From Acidobacteriota bacterium (GTDB lineage Bacteria; Acidobacteriota; Terriglobia; Terriglobales; Acidobacteriaceae), in assembly GCA_019510535.1 (NCBI GenBank), contig JAEKKE010000234.1:1-11981 (forward strand): 11,981 bases of DNA, given 5' to 3'. Within the stretch, counting starts at the first letter, position 1, and the number at the start of each line of letters is the position of its first letter. The notes below the pieces were generated by a model. The model worked only from the letters and a program-made list of their open reading frames with translations, was not told the DNA's origin and made no database searches. The position numbers were made by a program, and so were the translations under genes. Below are positions 1 through 7,349 of the stretch, one piece after another.

Positions 1-15
1 GACGAGAAGGAATGA
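1..15 (+). CDS. 3' end of an upstream gene, probably the RND membrane-fusion partner (partial)
   Basis: The first four codons read Asp-Glu-Lys-Glu and end in TGA at 13-15. This stop overlaps the ATG of the RND gene in an ATGA arrangement. Such 4-bp overlaps are typical of translationally coupled operon genes, and RND pumps are usually preceded by their periplasmic adaptor (HlyD/MFP) gene. Only the reading frame and stop are visible, so the product is inferred from context alone. Confidence 0.3.
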   Translation, partial: DEKE

Positions 16-2960
16 GCGTCCTCGCGGAAAAGGCCCAGGCCAATGCAGAAGAGCCCTTCTGGCTGGAGCGGTATCGCTCATCGATCTTCTTCTTTCTGAT
101 CGTGCTGTCGCTGGCTGGTATTTACGCCTCGCAGAAGGTTCCGATCAGTGTCTTTCCTGAGACGAATTTTCCGCGTGTCGTCATCGGTGTGGACAACGGC
201 GTCATGCCGGTGGAACAGATGCAGGTCACGATCACCAAGCCGATTGAGGACGCGATGAATTCTGTCCCTGGTCTGGCAACCGTGCGTTCCAACACCAGCC
301 GCGGATCGGCTGAGGTGAGCCTGTTCTTCGACTGGAACATCGATATGTTCCGCACGCTGCAGCTTGTGGATGCGGCGCTAAGCAAGGTGCGGCAGACACT
401 GCCGGCAACGGCGGTCATCACCACCAATCGCCTGACCTTCGCTACCTTTCCTATCATTGGTTACAGTCTGACCTCCGACACGCTATCGCAGACCGAGCTA
501 TGGGAGCTGGCGACCTATACGTTGAAGCCGCCGTTGAACCGTGTCTCGGGCGTCAGCATGGTCACGGTGCAGGGCGGCAAAGTGCCGGAGTTTCATATCG
601 TGCCCAACATGGCGCGGTTGCAGGCGACTAACGTCACCATCCTGGACATCGTGAACGCGGTACAGGCCTCGAATATCGTTGACTCGCCTGGACTGTACGA
701 GGAGAACCATCAGCTCATCCTCGGCCTGGTAGGAGCGCAAGCACATGATGCTGACCAGCTAGGACGCCTGGTGGTGAAGGCGACTGCCAGTGGAACCGCC
801 GTGCGCGTGAGCGATGTCGCGACGGTGCAGCCGGGCGTGTTGCCTGTATATACGACGGTGACTGCCGACAATCACGCGGCGGTGTTGATGAACATCACGC
901 GGCAGCCTTCCAGCAATACAGTTGCTGTAGCAGACGCCGTCGCCACGCAGGTGGAGCAGTTGAAGAAGAACCTTCCCGCCGGCGTACAGATGAAGCTCTA
1001 CTATGACCAGGCGGAGCTGGTGCGCGAGAGCATCCGCAGCGTACGCGACGCCATCATGATCGGCCTGCTGCTGGCCTGTGTGATCCTGTTCCTCTTCCTG
1101 GGCGACTGGAGCTCGTCACTCGTGGCTGGTCTGGTGATTCCGGTAACCGTGGCAATCACGGTGCTGGTGCTGTGGTCCATCGGACAGAGCTTCAACCTGA
1201 TGACGCTTGCGCGGCTTGCTTTGAAGGAGATCTCAGCGCCACTGGTGGGCTCTACGATTACTCCGGTGGTGGTCTTTCTTCCCCTGGTCGCGGTGACGGG
1301 TGTGACCGGAAGCTTCTTCCGTGCACTAGCCATCACGATGACGGTGGCACTGTTGACCTCACTGCTTCTGGCGGTCACCTGGACCCCGGCGTTGAGTCTC
1401 GCGCTGCTGCGCGATCATAAGAACGGCGAGGAAGGGAAACGTCACGAAGAACATCACGGCAAGCTGAGTATCTGCGCCCTGCTGGTCGTGGGCACATATG
1501 CCGGATATCGCGCCCTGGGCTCCGACCTGCTGCCGGAGATGGATGAGGGCGGCTTCATTCTGGACTACATCATGCCCGCGGGCAGTTCGCTGACCGAGAC
1601 GAATCGTGTGCTGGAGCATGTGAATCGCATCCTGCACTCCATGCCGGAGGTGGATAGCACCTCGCGCCGCACCGGCCTGCAGATGGGCCTGGCCGCTGTG
1701 ACGGAAGCGAACACGGGCGACATGACCGTGCGGCTGAAGAAGGATCGCGATCGTGGCATCGACGAAGTGATCGCCGATGCGCGCGCGCAGATCAAGAAAG
1801 CCGAGCCGGAGCTGGATGTGGAGTTCATCCAGGTGCTGCAGGACATGATCAACGATCTGTCGAATGCGCCGGAGCCGATCCAGATCAAACTCTTCTGCGA
1901 TAACTTCGCTGTGTTGGACGATGTCGCTCCGCGCGTCGGCGATGCCATCAGTAAGATTCCCGGTGTCGTCAGCGTGGAGAACGGCATTGAGAACACCATC
2001 AGCGGTTCGGGAACCAACTTCCAGGTCGATCCCGTGGTGGCCGCCCGCCTGGGCTTCACACCGCAGGAGGTTGCTGAAGACGCGACCTCGATTCTCGATG
2101 GTGTCAATACAACCGATCCTCTGATCGCAAACGGCAGACCGTACACCATCCGTGTGCGCCTGGGCGACGAGACCCGCAGGTCACTGGATGCGATGCAGAA
2201 CACGGTCTTCAACAGCGCGACCGGCAAGCTAGCCACCCTCGGTTCACTGGCGCAGGTAACGCAACTTCCGCCGCAGAATCAGATCCGGCGCGAGAACCTG
2301 CAGCGCCTGGTGACAGTGACGGCACAGCTTGAAGGGACAGACCTCGGCAGCGCCATCGCGCGCGTGCAGCAGACGGTCGATGCCATGCATCTGCCATCCT
2401 CGGTACGTATCGAATACGGCGGAACCTACCAGGAACAGCAGCAGTCATTCCGTCAGTTGCTGCAGGTGCTGTTGCTCTCGCTCGCACTGGTCTTCGGTGT
2501 GTTGCTGATGGAGTTCCGCAATCTGTATGCGCCGATCGCCATTCTGACTTCATCAGTCCTGTCGATCTCGGGTGTGGTGCTGGCGCTGTTGGTGACGGGC
2601 ACAACCTTCAACGTGGCCTCGTTCATGGGGCTGATCATGGTTATCGGCATCGTGGCGAAGAATGGCATCCTGCTGCTTGATGCCGACGAACGCTACCGCC
2701 GCGAAGGCGGTTCAGCCTACGATGCGATGATGCATGCGGCGCAGCGCCGGCTGCGTCCGATCCTAATGACGGCAACAGCAGCAATCTGCGGCATGCTGCC
2801 ACTGGCCTTCGCACTGGGCTCGGGTTCGCAGATGCTGCAGCCGCTGGCGATCGCGGTGATCGGCGGCCTGGTGGTCTCAATGCTGTTGAGCTTGATCGTG
2901 ACGCCAGTGGTCTATTACCTGCTGACGGCGCATCGTCACGATGAGGCGAAACAAGCGTAG
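12..2960 (+). CDS. RND-family efflux transporter (AcrB/HAE1-like) lacking TM4; probably inactive
   Basis: Inner-membrane pump subunit of the resistance-nodulation-division family (ACR_tran), which normally exports drugs, metals or solvents using the proton gradient. TM1 lies near residues 24-40, followed by the first periplasmic porter domain. TM2-TM3 follow at about 346-390, TM5-TM6 at about 406-465, TM7 at about 485-503, the second porter domain after that, and TM8-TM12 at the C-terminus. The TM10 lysine motif (VAKNGILLLD) is present. After FNLMTLA (residues 394-400) the chain jumps directly to RLALKEISAPLVGST. Relatives have about 40 residues here forming TM4, with the Asp-Asp pair equivalent to AcrB D407/D408. 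A second shortening falls near residues 484-486, before TM7. At 982 aa it is shorter than the usual 1,020-1,060. The reading frame stays open throughout. An odd TM count would flip the second porter domain, so I infer a non-functional pump or a sequence artefact. The start has GAAGGA directly before the ATG. Confidence 0.88.
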   Translation: MSVLAEKAQANAEEPFWLERYRSSIFFFLIVLSLAGIYASQKVPISVFPETNFPRVVIGVDNGVMPVEQMQVTITKPIEDAMNSVPGLATVRSNTSRGSAEVSLFFDWNIDMFRTLQLVDAALSKVRQTLPATAVITTNRLTFATFPIIGYSLTSDTLSQTELWELATYTLKPPLNRVSGVSMVTVQGGKVPEFHIVPNMARLQATNVTILDIVNAVQASNIVDSPGLYEENHQLILGLVGAQAHDADQLGRLVVKATASGTAVRVSDVATVQPGVLPVYTTVTADNHAAVLMNITRQPSSNTVAVADAVATQVEQLKKNLPAGVQMKLYYDQAELVRESIRSVRDAIMIGLLLACVILFLFLGDWSSSLVAGLVIPVTVAITVLVLWSIGQSFNLMTLARLALKEISAPLVGSTITPVVVFLPLVAVTGVTGSFFRALAITMTVALLTSLLLAVTWTPALSLALLRDHKNGEEGKRHEEHHGKLSICALLVVGTYAGYRALGSDLLPEMDEGGFILDYIMPAGSSLTETNRVLEHVNRILHSMPEVDSTSRRTGLQMGLAAVTEANTGDMTVRLKKDRDRGIDEVIADARAQIKKAEPELDVEFIQVLQDMINDLSNAPEPIQIKLFCDNFAVLDDVAPRVGDAISKIPGVVSVENGIENTISGSGTNFQVDPVVAARLGFTPQEVAEDATSILDGVNTTDPLIANGRPYTIRVRLGDETRRSLDAMQNTVFNSATGKLATLGSLAQVTQLPPQNQIRRENLQRLVTVTAQLEGTDLGSAIARVQQTVDAMHLPSSVRIEYGGTYQEQQQSFRQLLQVLLLSLALVFGVLLMEFRNLYAPIAILTSSVLSISGVVLALLVTGTTFNVASFMGLIMVIGIVAKNGILLLDADERYRREGGSAYDAMMHAAQRRLRPILMTATAAICGMLPLAFALGSGSQMLQPLAIAVIGGLVVSMLLSLIVTPVVYYLLTAHRHDEAKQA

Positions 2961-2981
2961 AGTGGCGATAGATCGGGTGCC

Positions 2982-3012
2982 GGGTGCCCCACATACGCGA
3001 AGCTTATGTGGG
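2982..3012 (+). repeat. REP-like 31-bp palindromic repeat, family B copy 1
   Basis: This 31-bp unit runs from GGGTGCCCC to TTATGTGGG. It is an exact inverted copy of 3128-3158 and an exact direct copy of 7843-7873. Inside it, CCCACATA pairs with TATGTGGG, and GC pairs with GC around a GAA loop. It lies 21 bp after the RND stop codon, so it may act as an mRNA 3' end stabiliser or terminator. Its class is inferred to be REP/REPIN-like. Confidence 0.85.
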
Positions 3013-3015
3013 AGT

Positions 3016-3033
3016 ATCGAGCGGAAGCTCGAT
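3016..3033 (+). repeat. Accessory hairpin of family B copy 1
   Basis: ATCGAGC pairs with GCTCGAT around a GGAA loop. It starts 3 nt after the conserved 31-mer. Copies 2 and 3 have a hairpin in the same place with a different sequence. Confidence 0.7.
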
Positions 3034-3036
3034 CCG

Positions 3037-3060
3037 CTTTTCGTTTGTTATTTCGTAGCG
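3037..3060 (-). repeat. 24-bp module shared with 7996-8019
   Basis: Read on the minus strand, this stretch matches 7996-8019 at 21 of 24 positions. Both lie within about 150 bp of a family B repeat. It looks like part of a larger mosaic intergenic element. Confidence 0.6.
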
Positions 3061-3110
3061 AACCAGAAAAATCCGTTTTCTCTTTGATTGTTCACCACGG
3101 GATAAAACGG

Positions 3111-3125
3111 TCTCGCCCCGCGAGA
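3111..3125 (-). repeat. Accessory hairpin of family B copy 2
   Basis: TCTCGC pairs with GCGAGA around a 3-nt loop. It lies 2 nt from the inner end of the inverted 31-mer at 3128-3158, in the same relative place as the accessory hairpins of the other two copies. Confidence 0.65.
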
Positions 3126-3127
3126 TG

Positions 3128-3158
3128 CCCACATAAGCTTCGCGTATGTGGGGCACCC
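3128..3158 (-). repeat. REP-like 31-bp palindromic repeat, family B copy 2 (inverted)
   Basis: Exact reverse complement of 2982-3012. The pair forms a 177-bp inverted arrangement around a 115-bp centre, as in REPIN doublets. Its outer end is 34 bp upstream of the tlpA-like start codon, so it borders or overlaps that gene's promoter. Confidence 0.85.
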
Positions 3159-3177
3159 GATGCATGGGCTCGTTGAC

Positions 3178-3183
3178 TACAAT
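3178..3183 (+). promoter_or_regulatory. Candidate -10 box for the TlpA-like gene
   Basis: TACAAT followed by AGA lies 9 nt before the ATG at 3193. A transcript starting from it would have almost no leader. No good -35 is visible at the normal distance, because that position falls in the repeat at 3128-3158. The similar TACGATAGAG before the gene at 7350 supports it slightly. Confidence 0.35.
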
Positions 3184-3192
3184 AGAAACACG

Positions 3193-3684
3193 ATGAAACT
3201 CCTTCGTTTGGCAGTTCTCGCAGCACTCACGTTCGCTTCCGCGCAGCCGTTTTTTGCGGACCCTTTGCCGGTAGGCAAGGTGGCTCCCGCACTTTCGGTC
3301 GCTTCGGAGTCCGGGCAGACCATCAACCTGTCGCAGTACAAAGGTAAGGTGATTCTGCTCAACTTCTGGGCGACGTGGTGTGCTCCGTGTCGAGTCGAGA
3401 TGCCGTGGTTCGAAGAGTTTTCGCAGAAGTATAAGGACAAGGGCTTTGTGGTCCTGGGCGTCTCCATGGATGAAGGTGGATGGAAGGTTGCCGGTCCAGT
3501 TGCCCGCAAACTGAAGATCACCTATCCCATGGGTGTGAACAAGGGGAAGTCTGCCGCAGCGTACGGTATTACCGATGCTTTGCCGGTTACGTATCTGATC
3601 GATCGCACGGGAAAGATCCGCGCGGTGAAGCAGGGCTTCGGCAACAAGGAAGACTTCGAGAAGACGATCCAGTCGCTCCTCTAG
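3193..3684 (+). CDS. Secreted TlpA/ResA-type thiol-disulfide oxidoreductase
   Basis: A 163-aa periplasmic thioredoxin-fold protein. Residues 1-22 are a Sec signal peptide (Lys near the start, a hydrophobic core, cleavage probably after FFA). The AhpC/TSA-redoxin fold follows, with the active site WATWCAPC (Cys63 and Cys66) and a cis-proline motif LPVTYLID. Family members reduce periplasmic disulfides, often in cytochrome c maturation or in delivery of copper to oxidases. No partner gene for those pathways is adjacent, so the exact substrate is open. I chose ATG 3193 because the signal peptide begins there. An in-frame GTG at 3148 would add 15 residues encoded by the flanking repeat. There is no clear Shine-Dalgarno. 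The gene stands alone between a repeat pair and a terminator. Confidence 0.9.
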   Translation: MKLLRLAVLAALTFASAQPFFADPLPVGKVAPALSVASESGQTINLSQYKGKVILLNFWATWCAPCRVEMPWFEEFSQKYKDKGFVVLGVSMDEGGWKVAGPVARKLKITYPMGVNKGKSAAAYGITDALPVTYLIDRTGKIRAVKQGFGNKEDFEKTIQSLL

Positions 3685-3697
3685 TTTTGCAAGGAAG

Positions 3698-3735
3698 AAA
3701 GCCGGCCTGCATCGCAGGCCGGCTTTTGTTTTTTT
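3698..3735 (+). terminator. Strong intrinsic terminator after the TlpA-like gene
   Basis: AAAGCCGGCCTGC pairs fully with GCAGGCCGGCTTT around an ATC loop, followed by TGTTTTTTT. It starts 13 bp after the stop codon. On the minus strand the same stem is followed by TTTCTTCC, so it may also stop transcripts of the convergent kinase gene. Confidence 0.92.
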
Positions 3736-3795
3736 GAACGTTCAATCCCCAATGGGTGGCCCACCCTCGCTCGACAAACGATGGCCAAACCGCTC

Positions 3796-5757
3796 CTACG
3801 CAGGCAGCGTGATCTGAAACGCTGTACCCGTCGTCGGCGGCAGAATGCGGCTGCGCACGCGAATCGATCCGTGATGCTTGTCGACAATCTGCTTCGTGAC
3901 CCACAGGCCCAGACCCGTACCGAGATTTCCCTTCGTACTGAAGAACGGATCGAAGATCTTGTGCTGTGTCTCCAGCGGAATGCCGCGTCCGCTGTCGAGG
4001 AAAAGGATCCTGACATAAGCGCCGTCTTTCCCGAGGTGACGCTTTGCCCGGATGGTGATCTGTCCGCCTGTTTCAAGAGCGTCCAGAGCGTTCGCCAACA
4101 GATTGGAGAAGACCTGCCGCAACTCGCCGGCAACGGCTTTGACGGTAATGTCGTCGTTCCAGCGGCAGTCGATCATCGCGTGCCGGGTGTTGATCTTTCC
4201 GCGAAGCAGGTCAATGGACGACTCCAGCAGTTGCGTCACCGAAATGTCGGACGGAACGTTGGATTCCCGATAGAAGCCGAGTGACTGCCGGGTGATATGC
4301 GCAATGCGCTTCAACTCAGCATCGGCCAGTTTCAGCAACTCCTGGGCTTCCTCGGGAAGACCTTCGCTGCGATGAGCCAGGTAGATGAGGTTCGACATCG
4401 CTTCGAGTGGGTTGTTGATCTCGTGCGCGATCGAGGCCACCAGCCGGCCCAGTGTCGCCAGCTTCTCGCTGCGGAGCAGTGCCTCTTCGGCCCGTTTCCG
4501 TGCTGTGACATCGCTGGCGGCGCCGAACCATTCGATGACCTCCCCATCTTTGTTGCGCAGCGGAACCGCGCGCGAGAAGGTCCAGCCGATGGTTCCATCG
4601 GCCTGCAGGACACGATGTTCTAACTGAAAGGTCTTCTGGTGTGTGATGGCGTCCTGAATCGATGCCCACACGAAGGGCTGGTCTTCCGGATGGATGTATT
4701 TCTCCAGCCAGGTCCTCTCCGGCTCCGCGGTGTCGGAAAGGAAGTCCCGTCCCTGAAGCTGCCGCATCTCCTTCCAGTCGGGGCTCATGCGGTAGACCAC
4801 GTCGGAGCTCGCCTCGACCAGGGCGCGGAAGCGCTCTTCCATCGCCTTGGAGGTAGCCTCCGCCTGTTTGCGGCGGGTGATATCGATGGCGTACTCAACG
4901 ATCCGGTTGCCGCCAAGGTCGCGTCCGGTGAAGAGCATCCATCGCCGGCTGCCGTCCTTCAGGATGTACTCCTTTTCGTAGGGGCCAATGCGTCCGGTCT
5001 GTTCGAGCTTTAACATCTGCTCTTCGCTGGCCTTCACCCACTCCGGCGGAGTCAGGGTGCGCCAGGTGATGGTACGGGTTTCAATCTCGGCTCTGGAGTA
5101 GCCGACCATGCGGAGAAAGACATCGTTGGCGTCGACGACCGTCCCGGTGTAGTCAAAGAAGATTACGCCGACGGCATCGGTCTCCAGAACGCGCTTCAGG
5201 CGCGTGTCGGCTGTGGAGCGCGCTAGTTCCGCCAGCACCTTCCGGGTAGTCTCCAGACCAACGGCAAGGATGCCACAGATACTTCCATCGCGATCATGGA
5301 CAGGGCTGTAGGAGAGATTGAACCACCGATCTTCGGGGACGTCATTGCGGGTGTAGTGGAAGAGCTGGTCTTCCAGCACGATGCGTTCTCCGTTCCATAC
5401 ACGCTGGGCGAACGGTGGATAGATTGCGGCGATCTCAGGAAAGCTCGACAGCAGCGGTTGCCCCAGGGCATGCGGATGATGCGTGCCGATCAGGGGAATG
5501 TACGCGTCGTTATAGAACAGGATGAGGTTGCGTCCCCACTGCAGCGTTGCCGGGAAGGCACAGCCCAGCATCATGTCGATGGCGAAGAGGAGGCTGGCCG
5601 GCCAGGTGTCAATGGACCCAAGCTCGGTGGAAGACCAGTCAACGGCGCGAATCACCTCTGCCATGACACTATCGGCAAATGGCCATGGAGTTTCAATCTT
5701 CGAGGAACCTTCAGTCTGACTCAACAAGGGTTTCGTGCTCCTCGTGCTTGATCGCAC
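3796..5757 (-). CDS. Multi-PAS sensor histidine kinase (orphan)
   Basis: Cytoplasmic hybrid-free sensor kinase of up to 653 aa with no obvious transmembrane segment. Residues about 30-175 form a PAS-like domain (WGRNLILFYNDAY). A second PAS lies at about 185-297 ending EYAIDITRRK, and a third at about 305-425 ending AASDVTARKRAEE. The HisKA domain follows with the phospho-acceptor His445 in SIAHEINNPLEAM. The HATPase_c domain has an N box (NLLANALDALE, about 553-562), G1 (DSGRG, 588-592), an F box (FDPFFSTK) and G2 (GTGLGL, 613-618). All catalytic boxes are intact, so it should autophosphorylate. No response regulator is adjacent, so target and signal are unknown. The GTG at 5757 has no Shine-Dalgarno. 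TATACT lies directly upstream, so the true start may be internal: TTG at 5727, 10 nt after AGGAG, or ATG at residue 32. Confidence 0.9.
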   Translation of the reverse strand: MRSSTRSTKPLLSQTEGSSKIETPWPFADSVMAEVIRAVDWSSTELGSIDTWPASLLFAIDMMLGCAFPATLQWGRNLILFYNDAYIPLIGTHHPHALGQPLLSSFPEIAAIYPPFAQRVWNGERIVLEDQLFHYTRNDVPEDRWFNLSYSPVHDRDGSICGILAVGLETTRKVLAELARSTADTRLKRVLETDAVGVIFFDYTGTVVDANDVFLRMVGYSRAEIETRTITWRTLTPPEWVKASEEQMLKLEQTGRIGPYEKEYILKDGSRRWMLFTGRDLGGNRIVEYAIDITRRKQAEATSKAMEERFRALVEASSDVVYRMSPDWKEMRQLQGRDFLSDTAEPERTWLEKYIHPEDQPFVWASIQDAITHQKTFQLEHRVLQADGTIGWTFSRAVPLRNKDGEVIEWFGAASDVTARKRAEEALLRSEKLATLGRLVASIAHEINNPLEAMSNLIYLAHRSEGLPEEAQELLKLADAELKRIAHITRQSLGFYRESNVPSDISVTQLLESSIDLLRGKINTRHAMIDCRWNDDITVKAVAGELRQVFSNLLANALDALETGGQITIRAKRHLGKDGAYVRILFLDSGRGIPLETQHKIFDPFFSTKGNLGTGLGLWVTKQIVDKHHGSIRVRSRILPPTTGTAFQITLPA

Positions 5758-5759
5758 TC

Positions 5760-5765
5760 AGTATA
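5760..5765 (-). promoter_or_regulatory. Candidate -10 box for the histidine kinase gene
   Basis: TATACT on the minus strand lies 2 nt before the GTG at 5757. If used, transcription would begin inside the first codons of the longest frame, which argues for a downstream start. No convincing -35 is seen. The family A element at 5789-5902 begins 23 bp upstream. Confidence 0.3.
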
Positions 5766-5788
5766 GTGTCTGATAACCCTTTCTGGGA

Positions 5789-5902
5789 TAGAGCATTTTT
5801 CCTGTAGGTTAGTGCAGGGCTTCCGCATCTATGGGCGTTTTCCACAATGAAAACGCCGCTGCACGCCCTGCCGGGATACCCAGCAACAGGAAAAATGCTC
5901 TA
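5789..5902 (+). repeat. Double-palindrome element, family A copy 1 (114 bp)
   Basis: The perfect 17-bp outer arms are TAGAGCATTTTTCCTGT (5789-5805) and its complement (5886-5902). An inner 9-bp stem pairs GGCGTTTTC with GAAAACGCC (5834-5857) around CACAAT. The segments between stems are similar in copies 1-3 and fix the orientation. No coding potential is seen. MITE-like or structured-RNA element, placed between the divergent kinase and beta-lactamase genes. Confidence 0.88.
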
Positions 5903-6001
5903 GAGAGTTGCGGACCCAATCCACGCCGAACGTACGTATCTTGCTGAAGACATTCTCTGAAAACGTGAGATTTCCGCCCCGCAGGCCACGCAGTTTTTTT
6001 G

Positions 6002-6015
6002 TAATCTGCAGATTA
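6002..6015 (+). promoter_or_regulatory. Perfect 14-bp palindrome, possible operator
   Basis: TAATCTGCAGATTA is perfectly symmetric and ends 1 bp before the ATG of the beta-lactamase-like gene. A dimeric repressor bound here would block initiation. The binding protein is unknown and no regulator gene is adjacent. Confidence 0.4.
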
Positions 6016-6016
6016 G

Positions 6017-7187
6017 ATGGAAATCATGCGTCGCGCACGTCTCTGGTATCTGCTGCCTGCCTTGTTGTCTCTCTGCGGTGTTCCTGCTGCCCCGGCAAAA
6101 GCAGTGGCCGCGTCGCCAGCCTTACCCGCCCTTCAGAACGCCGAAGAGATGGGCCAGGACCTGTTTGTTCTCTCCGGTTCCGTAGGCATGGTGCTGGTGG
6201 TGGTGCGTGATGATCAGGTCTTTTTTCACGGCTATGGGGAGACCGCTCCGGGGTCGCATCAGCTTCCCTCGCAGGATTCAGTGCTGCGGCTCTGCTCGCT
6301 GACGAAGATCTTCACGACCGATGTACTTAGCAAGCTTGCTACCGATCGAATCGTCCGTCTGGACGATCCGCTACAGCGGTATGCGCCGAAACGGATGGTG
6401 GTGCCGACCCGCGGCGACTCTCCCATCACACTGGTGGACCTGGCGACGCATACGGCCGGGTTGTCGCGAGAGATTGCGGGCGCTCCGCCGCATACGCCGC
6501 ACTTTACCTATCCCGACTACAAGACCCGCTGGCGCTGGCTGCCGAAGCAGCGACTGCACAACGCTCCTGGCTCATCGGCGCTTTATTCGAATGTGGGCTT
6601 CGATCTGCTGAGCGATGCGCTGTCGTCCGCAACACATAAACAGTACGCCGCGCTCCTGGCGGAACGTACGCTGAACCCGCTGCACATGGTCCACACCACC
6701 TTCTTTCCGAACGATGTCCAGTGCAACAACCTGCTGGTCCACCGCGACCGACATGGCGATCTGGCTGAAGTATCTGCTCCGTAGCGGAGATAACGGGATG
6801 CCTGCTCAAGATAAGGCTGCGCAGGACGTCTACTTCCCGCCGGAGAAACTTGTCCACCAGGTCGGCCTGGATCACGCCGGTATACCGAGCGGCGTGGGAC
6901 TGGGATGGATTCATCTTCTTCCTGCCGACGACCCATCGCACATAGTCCAGAAGACCGGCGGTGGTGCGGGCTTTCGGACGTACATCGCCATCAACCAGGC
7001 GCACCATACCGCTGTATTTCTCGCTGCAACCGATGGCCCAGTAGGTACGGGCTTCAATCTCTTCTACGGTGCAAACGATCTGCTGCTCGCCATGGCAGGC
7101 CTGCCGCCGTTGCCGCCTCCTCCGCCGGTTATAAAGAGGGCTGTGCACCACGTTGCAAAGCCGGCGCCTCGCCGCCGCAGACGCTAG
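6017..7187 (+). pseudogene. Serine beta-lactamase/AmpH-like hydrolase, disrupted by deletion and frameshift
   Basis: Class C beta-lactamase-fold serine hydrolase (penicillin-binding protein/AmpH group), normally an exported protein acting on peptidoglycan peptides or beta-lactams. The first frame (6017-6784) has a signal peptide, the SxxK motif in CSLTKIF and the YxN motif in ALYSNVGF, then runs to FFPNDVQCNNLL and ends in TAG at 6782-6784. The second frame resumes at STATDMAIWLKYLL (near 6737) and carries the third catalytic motif, KTGG in VQKTGGGAGF, to the stop at 7185-7187. Relatives have roughly 25-30 residues between these segments, including a GSGG-x-YS block, so the lesion is a non-triplet deletion near 6735. 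It is not a one-base slip. All three catalytic motifs are intact but split. The tail is proline- then arginine-rich. The stop codon lies inside the family A repeat. Start ATG 6017 or ATG 6026. Confidence 0.85.
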
Positions 7188-7300
7188 AGCATTTTCTCTG
7201 TAGGTGTAGCGTAGGGATTCGGTATCTATGGGCGTTTTCCGCAATGAAAACGCCGCCGCACACCCTTCCGGGCTACCCAGCAACAGGGAAAATGCTCTAG
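7184..7300 (+). repeat. Double-palindrome element, family A copy 2 (117 bp)
   Basis: The outer arms begin CTAGAGCATTTT and end AAAATGCTCTAG. They pair over 18 positions with one A/G difference that would be a G-U pair in RNA. The inner stem GGCGTTTTC/GAAAACGCC lies at 7231-7254 with loop CGCAAT. It supplies the stop codon of the broken beta-lactamase gene and ends 49 bp before the start of the next gene. Confidence 0.88.
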
Positions 7301-7324
7301 GGCGCCTTCATCTCTGCCAGCAGG

Positions 7325-7330
7325 TACGAT
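7325..7330 (+). promoter_or_regulatory. Candidate -10 box for the small membrane protein gene
   Basis: TACGAT followed by AGAG lies 19 nt before the GTG at 7350. It resembles the TACAATAGA before the TlpA-like gene. No clear -35 is seen. Confidence 0.3.
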
Positions 7331-7349
7331 AGAGAGGCCGGAGGGACGT

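Noticed and set aside
1565..2236. 223-codon minus-strand open frame inside the RND gene
   Set aside because: Antisense shadow of a well-conserved transporter domain; no start signal or domain.
3734..3745. TTGAACGTTCAA palindrome as a LexA-type operator
   Set aside because: It lies after a terminator between convergent gene ends, where no promoter is expected.
3754..3766. GGGTGG-C-CCACCC palindrome as another repeat family
   Set aside because: Only one copy in the window and the stem is too short to judge; perhaps a remnant of a REP-like element.
6700..6784. Programmed ribosomal frameshift in the beta-lactamase-like gene
   Set aside because: No slippery run or downstream structure is seen at the switch, and a conserved stretch is missing, which a frameshift alone would not explain.
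6714..7187. Separate 157-aa gene
   Set aside because: It is the C-terminal part of the beta-lactamase-like protein (KTGG motif) after the frameshift, not an independent gene.
6504..7283. 259-codon minus-strand open frame opposite the beta-lactamase-like gene
   Set aside because: Low-complexity, Arg/Cys-rich translation typical of antisense shadow in GC-rich DNA. It also reads through the family A repeat and covers recognisable catalytic motifs on the plus strand.
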